Assembly (NCBI GenBank): GCA_013399115.1
Contig: VXAA01000904.1
Span: forward strand, 389,979-453,978
Direction of reading: 5' to 3'
Length of the DNA: 64,000 bases
Origin: Anseranas semipalmata
Taxonomy: Eukaryota > Chordata > Aves > Anseriformes > Anseranatidae
This document shows positions 60,841-64,000 of this stretch, one piece after another (the first letter of the stretch is position 1; each line of letters starts with the position of its first letter). A model generated the notes under the pieces. It saw only the letters and a program-made list of their open reading frames with translations. It was not told the origin of the DNA and made no database searches. The position numbers and the translations under genes were made by a program.

Positions 60841-63800
60841 CTGAAATTGAATGCATGCAAACCTATCTTCATATAAAGATGTAAATATTGGTATTTTGAT
60901 TTGATATTGAAACATACTGACATTTCAAATTGAATAATTAGAAAGTCACAGGTAATATAACAGATTAAATAGACCTTAGTCTGGAAAACAAATGCTTCTT
61001 TTAAATTGAAATATTTAAACTTAGACTGAGATTCATGAAGAACATGAATCATTTCAGGCATTTCATGTGAGAACAGAAAAAGGTAAACTCTGCTCCTTGA
61101 AAGAATAAATGTTGAAGCACAGTGAAATATTTATCCTGTCAGGATTTATTATTGAGCATATTACAAATCCAATGGCAGTTTTTAAATGGGAAACACAGAA
61201 AACAGAAATACCACTTATATGTTTTGCTTTGATTGTTACAAGTTGGCTGCAATAAAAGACAGCATTAATGTATATTTAATGAAAGTCATAATTATCATGT
61301 TGTCCTCTTGAGTTTCTGGTCCTAATCGATAATAACAACTCACTGGTAAAATGGTCTCTGTGGACCATCCTTGAATGCTAAGCATCTATTATTAACATTT
61401 GTATCTCAGCTGTATTTATCAACACAGGAGAGCAATACTAGTCCTATATCAGAAAAAGGATATTAATCTTGTATTTTACCTCATATCATATAGCAATTAC
61501 AAAAATTGAGCCATAGTTTGCAACGATATGGCATTCATATTTCACTCACACCAAAGTTTTGCATTCTTTGTATTCATGATACCAAGTTCTCATTTCAAAT
61601 GGCTATTTTTTCTCTTATGAGATAAATTCACTTATCATCTAAGAGCCCATTTTTTTAAGCATATAAATTTCAACACTCCTTGCGGACTATCATTTTGAAA
61701 TCAGGATTTCAATAACTGACAAGCTTTCATTATGGTTTTCAAATGTTGACTATAGAGGGAAATAGTGTAAAGATATGAAAATTACTGTGAAATACGAAAG
61801 ACTAAGGACAAAGACAAGAAGACTTTAATTATTAATAAGAATGGAACTAACTCCTCAACTATGAATAATGCAGACATATTTCTTGTCCCCTGTAAAAAAA
61901 AACCTCAAATTTAAATTATAAGAACCTCATGGGAAAAAAAGTCATTTTTCATCCAAGTCGAAACTGAACTCATACAGCTTTTTTCTTACTTTAAATATTT
62001 AAAATTTATGACTTGCATGGGACTGGAATAAACTAAGCCATTAGAAGCTTTTACTAGAAGAAACTAGACTCAACTATACATAGCAAAAATAATTCCTAGT
62101 GAGGAAAAAAATCATAAAAATAAAGTAGCAATGTCTGGGGAGGACACCATAACAAGCAGCTCCCTGTACACGCACACAGACTACAGCAGATGTGGGAAAC
62201 TCACTATGTTTAAATTATTTCTCCTCTGCTTTCTTTTTGCATGCCACCATTTTTCAGGTATTTTTACTTCATTTTACCTACCTCTTTAGATCTGGGATTG
62301 AAAAGAATATTTGGCATTTTGCTTACCAGTAGCAATAGAGACAGCTAACATTCTCATAAATGCAATAAAAGTCATAATATACTTATGAATTTATATGTAT
62401 TCTAAACATTTAATCAAAAAGAATCAGACTATAGCACATTTGAATATAATTTATACTGAAGCTTCTCATAGGACTTTTTTGTTTTGTTTTGTTTTGTTTT
62501 CCCAATTGATGCTCTGAAAAGTTCAAGGTCAATTTCCATGCTCTCACAAAAACAGCTGTTATCCATCCCTGCACAGCTTTTAGGAGTCTGGACCTCAGCA
62601 CAGAGAAGCTGACTTTCTATTGCTTTTAAAAGAAGTATAAGAACATGATGCTTGCATTTAGAACTTGCTCTTCATCTTAAACACTTGAGACTTGCTTTTG
62701 AACAAGAATAGTTATAGACTCTGGGATATGCAATCATGTTCTCACTGTGTGCTAGCTCTGTCAATATGTGATGTCCATTTGGAAAGTGATGAGATCTGAT
62801 ATATTCAAACTAATGACAATGGAACATAGTATATATTACAGATAATAGAAAATGGTTTTATCAGTCTGTTCTAGAAACATAGGGATGTTTGAAGTCTAGG
62901 TATATATTTTGCAGGTAAAAATATTGCTTTCTAAAAGCTTCTATAATCTTTTGATGCATATAGATAGTTTGAAGTCCTGTACAAAATATAAGTGAAAACC
63001 CATAAAATAAAGGTTTGGATTAAAAGTTTTTTGAAGATTCTCATAGTACATGTTTTAATAAGCATTTAACACTCAATATAATTTATATAGAGTTGGCATA
63101 ATATTTGGGCAAGATTTCAGTGCCTCAAAACTAGTTAAGGTATATCTCTGAGGAGCATCTCTGCAGTTAACTGTATTTCATTTGAACAAACAGGAATCCA
63201 CTCAGAGTTAATTAAATCAACCTGAACACAGCAGCAATACACAAAAAATATGTCTAACACTTCCTGAGTACAGCACATCTGCCTGTGTGACTGTTGTGCT
63301 TCCAGTATACTAGCAAAGGGCTATTTCTAGCAGAAGCAATAATAGCAGAAGAGCAAGAATGCCAAAAACTAGACAATGCAGGCATCATTTGTTACTGCCT
63401 CTTACAGCTATGCTTGCAAAGTTCAACAATGTGTTTAAACTAAAGTGGAAACCAAAGCAGAGAACTCTGGTCTGATAAGAGGACAGAGACTCATCTGACA
63501 ACAAGAGAGAGCAAGAACAGAAATGACAGGGTGGAAAACCTGACCGCAATTTCTAGCTATGAGAGCTTTACAGATATACTCCAAGTAGTCGCACTGGGTA
63601 ACAAAAATGTACAGAAGATTTTTCTGTGCTGAATCCAATGTCTTTATTCCACATTCTTCCTATCACTGGTTGTATTAAATAACCCTTTCTTTTGCAAAAT
63701 TGTAGTTGGTCACCTCTCCTGAAGGAATGCTTGCAAGCAGTAGAATTGGTAGCATCTGCAAAGTGACCACAGCTGAAAAACTGCAGGTCTACCCTGAGAA

Positions 63801-64000
63801 CAGAGGTCACAAAAAGAACGAAGGAACAGGCAAATTGCCTCGAAGCTACTGTTAATTCTGAATTGTTGCATGGGCTTATTTATTGCTGCTATTTATTCAT
63901 TCAAAAGAAATTTCAGATAGCTATTGAAGTCTTGACAGTTATTTAGAGGAAACAAGAAGTGGGGATGACTGCTACGTCTGCACAGGATCACAAACTCCTG
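60841..64000 (-). other. NEK11: NEK11 intron upstream of exon A (reaches the window edge)
   Basis: Ends in the CAATTTCAG acceptor of exon A. I searched the minus strand for the exon encoding the end of the kinase domain and did not find it, so the intron is at least 3.1 kb. It contains a TTTTG microsatellite. Confidence 0.75.
62475..62500. repeat. (TTTTG)n microsatellite
   Basis: About five units of TTTTG preceded by a short T run. Confidence 0.95.

Noticed and set aside
62410..62601. Possible upstream NEK11 exon
   Set aside because: The translation does not resemble the end of the NEK11 kinase domain and crosses the TTTTG microsatellite.
1..64000. CRISPR arrays, tRNA or rRNA genes, bacterial operons
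   Set aside because: None seen. The only regular arrays are microsatellites and one minisatellite, and the window is vertebrate intronic and intergenic DNA.

Overview
This window is nuclear DNA from a bird. It carries several CR1 retrotransposon copies, two of them with the typical 3' tail around ATTCTATG, and an ERVL-type solo LTR of a family I recall from songbirds and other Neoaves. It has no bacterial features: the DNA is AT-rich, intron-dominated and studded with microsatellites, and almost all long ORFs are chance readings.

The main gene is NEK11 (NIMA-related kinase 11), on the minus strand. I can place seven coding exons covering the regulatory half after the kinase domain, through to the stop codon: 60840-60721, 58575-58482, 57677-57539, 37325-37201, 32526-32466, 25340-25244 and 8273-8069. 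All reading phases join exactly and every junction has an AG acceptor and a GT donor. The kinase-domain exons must lie to the right of base 64000. The 3' UTR runs from 8068 to about 7255, where paired AATAAA signals are followed by a GU-rich element. Introns make up almost all of the span; the largest are about 17 kb (8274-25243) and 20 kb (37326-57538). Below 7255 is intergenic sequence in which I recognise no gene.

Inside the 20-kb intron, on the opposite strand, sits a GC-rich island at about 51.8-53.1 kb. It holds an intact, apparently intronless 161-codon ORF at 52136-52621 with a complete C3HC4 RING finger most like that of TOPORS, followed by a short Arg/Ser-rich tail. A six-unit minisatellite of 29-31 bp lies just upstream, two near-CRE sites lie before that, and an ATTAAA signal lies just after. 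Downstream are a GGGATGGGAA-type degenerate repeat, a stretch of uncertain origin (53.2-54.1 kb) and the ERVL-type LTR (54236-54798). This island is the most unusual part of the window: a small RING gene or recent retro/duplicated copy nested antisense in NEK11.

The rest is intron or intergenic sequence with CR1 fragments (2.7-3.3, 18.1-18.6, 26.0-26.3, 37.6 and 41.7-42.1 kb), one probable very old interspersed repeat (12.06-12.95 kb) and many simple repeats. Family names come from remembered protein and repeat families; no database search was possible.
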